Of a stretch of 64,000 nt of DNA, positions 61,828 to 64,000 are shown in pieces. The notes under the pieces were generated by a model, which did not search any database, was not told the DNA's origin, and saw nothing but the letters and a program-made list of their open reading frames with translations. Source of the DNA: Adiantum capillus-veneris (lineage: Eukaryota; Streptophyta; Polypodiopsida; Polypodiales; Pteridaceae); contig CM043954.1 in the NCBI GenBank assembly GCA_014529385.2, positions 94,071,247 through 94,135,246 on the forward strand, written 5' to 3'. Within the stretch, counting starts at the first letter, position 1. Every line of letters begins with the position of its first letter. A program made the translations under genes and the position numbers.

Positions 61828-63000
61828 CGGGGAGTGCGTCTATCCTTGCTATTTTTGGACAAGGATCGAGGAGAGGCTTGTGACACTGAGGTGTGCCCCC
61901 TATTGTTGTCCTTCTGAACTTCCATTGGGGCTGGCCCTGCCTCAACATTAACCTTCTGGATTGGGGCTATGTTTTCTTTGTTAGAGTCATTGCTTGTGGT
62001 CGCCTTGTTTTGGCTTGGGGCTACCGAATGATCCACCTGATTCACTTGCCTTTCCAATCCCGTGTCAGCATCTTCTTCTTCCTCTGAGTCTGGTTCAATG
62101 GACTCTGCCACATCCCAATCCTCCCACTCTGGTAATGAAGCTAGAAGGGCGAATCTTTTTGGGCCCCACGTTTTGCCCTTATCCATGTGAGTTTTGTGGG
62201 CCATTGCTTTCTCTAGCTTGGGGGGTTGTGATGGGGAGAGAGGTGGAGATGAATGCGAGCTGCTTTTGTTTGGAGTAGCGTTAGGAGGGGCTTGGTCTGG
62301 TTTATGGTTTTTTTTGGGCATTCCCTAACGAAGTGCCCCTTTGTTCTGTAGTGGAAACAGGCATTTGGTAGGTATTTGTAGCTTATCGGTTGTTTAAAAA
62401 CACTCTTCGTCATCTAATGCAATTAACATAGATTGGGGGAGCTCAACTGAATTGTCCATATCGATGAGGGCCTATGGGTGCCATGCAGGGATGTAATCCG
62501 CAGTAGGTTGGCCTCCTAGAACTTTACCTAGCTGCGCTCGTATGACTCTGAGGTGATTGTGATAGTGAAGGGGGAGGTTCGGCAACTCCACCCAAACAGG
62601 GAAGTGATTGAGGGCATCGCTCTCCGCTTTGTAATCCTTGTTCCATTTGAATAGGTAGAGGGGGGTCGCTTGCAATAGCCATTGTCCCATGCTTAGAACT
62701 CGGAATGCCATATCCGCAGTTTTGAACACGAAGACGTATTGGTTTTTGGGTAGGGCCTATATAGTCTCGACTTCGGCCCCTATTGCCCCCCATTGGTTTC
62801 GAATCCACCCGCGTAGCACATCTGCTGGTGGGCGAGGGCCAGCGAGGAGCCCTATCAGGGCCCTGTTTTCTAAGTCATTCTAAGTTTTTCTAACCTGAAG
62901 AGCAGGCATAATAACATAGGGCTTACTGTTTCCATTCGGTTGATCGCCCCTTGCAGTAGTCTTACCGCTTGCTCCCTATTGAGTGTCCGGGGTAGAGCCA
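61824..63000 (-). pseudogene. LINE ORF1: DUF4283-like domain plus zinc knuckle
   Basis: From about 62880 the frame reads ENRALIGLLAGPRPPADV, then FVFKTADMAFRVLSMGQWLL, FPVWVELPNLPLHYH, the pattern of the DUF4283 RNA-binding domain of plant LINE ORF1. A stop occurs at about 62474. A knuckle at about 62370-62320 reads ACFHYRTKGHFVREC, with its second Cys replaced by Tyr, in another frame. The C-terminal part, 62321-61824, is intact (Pro/Ser-rich, then acidic) and its TGA overlaps the ORF2 ATG. The ORF1 start codon, near 63000, could not be fixed. Confidence 0.8.
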
Positions 63001-63454
63001 TGGGTGGCTGGAGCGGCAGGACCCTCAGCAAAATCCGCAGGTCCACTTGCATGCTGAGGGTGAGCTCAATGCTGAGAGAAGAAGTTGAAATCATGGCGAA
63101 GTATCCTCGTGGATTCAAGCTTTTCTGCACTCCTGAGCAGAGGGCTATGGTGATCGATGCCGTTGAGAAATGCTGCAGCTAAGGGGTTGTGAGGGGAGAA
63201 TGAGATCAAGTCAAAATCATTGAGGACACCGCAATGTAGGAGAGGGCAGTTATTTTGCACGAGCGCTTGATGGGGGAGTGTGCCTGTAGCCTAGATATTG
63301 GGGGGTCTCGCGCAAGAGCTTTGATGGGGTGAGATGATGGGAGATGTCATCTTGCATGGGGCGTGAAGGATGCTGTCATCGGGACAAAGGCTAGGAACTC
63401 GCTAGGGTTCCATCACTAGAGTTCTTTCCTTTCAGTTAATGTGGCTTTTTCATC

Positions 63455-63743
63455 GTTTCTAGAACTTTAGGAAAAAAAGTATTTAGCATTAATAATTACT
63501 GAAACCTTTCAATTTTACTTAGCTCATTGAATTCACAGTGTAACCTTTCAGAGCCTGTAACTTTTCCAGATTTTATCGGAATTCTGTTCTGAAAAATTCT
63601 AACCATAGTAAAGCCCTGTTTACAGTTCCAAAAATACCAATATTTGTCATAGTTGGATCATTCTACAATGTTTTCTTAACAACCAAGTTAATTTGATCAT
63701 GCTTTGTACAATTTCTAAGGTTTCAGAAACTGGAAACCTTACA
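63455..63743 (-). repeat. Outer end of the chromovirus 5' LTR, resumed after the LINE
   Basis: Matches 49455-49731 and ends GGAAACCTTACA, followed by the target duplication CTAGG at 63744-63748. Confidence 0.93.
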
Positions 63744-63748
63744 CTAGG

Positions 63749-64000
63749 CAGGGTTTTCCAGGCGCAGTGATGCCAAAGCAATGTGATGCAGTGGTAGCCA
63801 AGCCACAGGTGGTACAAAGAGAAGTGCAAGTGCAAGAAGAACCAAGGGTTCTTTGGCTACACAGAGACAGAGTGGTTCCTATGCCAAAGATGCCGCCTAG
63901 AGCGGTCCCAATTGTGGAGGATGTGCAGGTGGTTCCAAAGTGGACAAAGGATGTGTTGCCAAGTTCGAGTGCAGCTGTAGAAGCTCCATCGAAGTGTGGT
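63749..64000 (+). pseudogene. Gypsy gag resumed after the chromovirus, running off the window
   Basis: Continues the frame of 37211-37735: 84 open codons, QGFPGAVMPKQCDAVVAKPQ to the window edge, rich in Val, Pro and Lys (RVVPMPKMPPRAVPIVEDV). No zinc knuckle has appeared yet. Its continuation, and any pol, lie to the right of the window. Confidence 0.8.

Larger units (their letters stand above)
57774..63454 (-). mobile_element. L1-type LINE inserted in the chromovirus 5' LTR
   Basis: About 5.7 kb, minus strand, with ORF1, an endonuclease-RT ORF2 and a poly(A) tail seen as T8 at 57775-57782. It is flanked by an 11-bp duplication, GTTTCTAAAAC at 57763-57773 and GTTTCTAGAAC at 63455-63465 (one mismatch). 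It looks full-length, since 5' sequence extends well upstream of ORF1. Many stops and frameshifts show that it is dead. Confidence 0.9.
54838..63743 (-). repeat. 5' LTR of the chromovirus, interrupted by a LINE
   Basis: 54838-57773 and 63455-63743 align with 46044-49731 throughout. Near the interruption the reading CAGTTTCTAAAAC continues as AACTTTAGGAAAAAA after the LINE, just as it is continuous at 49440-49470 in the other copy. Confidence 0.92.

Overview
The window is nuclear DNA from a land plant with a large, repeat-choked genome. The one clearly intact host gene is a chalcone synthase (minus strand, 9153-7421) with the family's single intron at the conserved split-Cys position. Everything else recognisable is transposable element, microsatellite or gene relic. 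The plant-type CHS, a PPR gene relic, Copia, Ty3/Gypsy (Tat-like and chromodomain), L1-type LINE and CACTA pieces, and very long (CT)n tracts fit a fern or another large-genome vascular plant. I lean towards a fern, but that is inference.

Layout. 1-430: a CT tract and a PPR pseudogene. 835-2713: a composite repeat in which three short modules recur, always separated by (CT)n, (CA)n or (CG)n. 4240-4850: microsatellites and a 100-bp tandem duplication. 5433-6670: an old LINE relic. 7421-9153: chalcone synthase, with a TATA-like box and a 279-bp MITE upstream. 11943-14097: a decayed gypsy gag.

14272-24153: a three-deep nest. A 5'-truncated Copia relic has its 3' LTR split by a coding-poor LTR element (14935-24153, TSD ACACT). 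That element carries a young, almost intact Copia (16796-22074, TSD CTTGG). 24700-26700: CACTA transposase relics and a second 278-bp MITE. 27221-35987: a Tat-like Ty3 element whose gag-pol is a single frame broken only by three stop codons.

35988-64000: a five-level nest dated by target-site duplications. The gag ORF of a plus-strand gypsy element (37211-37735, resuming at 63749) is split by a minus-strand chromovirus with giant LTRs (37736-63743, TSD CTAGG). Seven bases inside the chromovirus 3' LTR sits a gag-only, TR-GAG-type Copia derivative (37743-46038, TSD TGAGG). The second zinc knuckle of that element's gag is split by a very young autonomous-type Copia (40297-45465, TSD GAAAG, LTRs differing at one of 277 bases). 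The chromovirus 5' LTR holds a 5.7-kb L1-type LINE (57774-63454, 11-bp TSD) whose ORF1 stop and ORF2 start overlap as ATGA.

I see no evidence for a wholly new biological system. The most valuable content is this datable insertion history, the gag-only element, the MITE next to the CHS promoter, and several element-level oddities given as findings. All similarity statements come from reading motifs and aligning by eye; no database search was possible.
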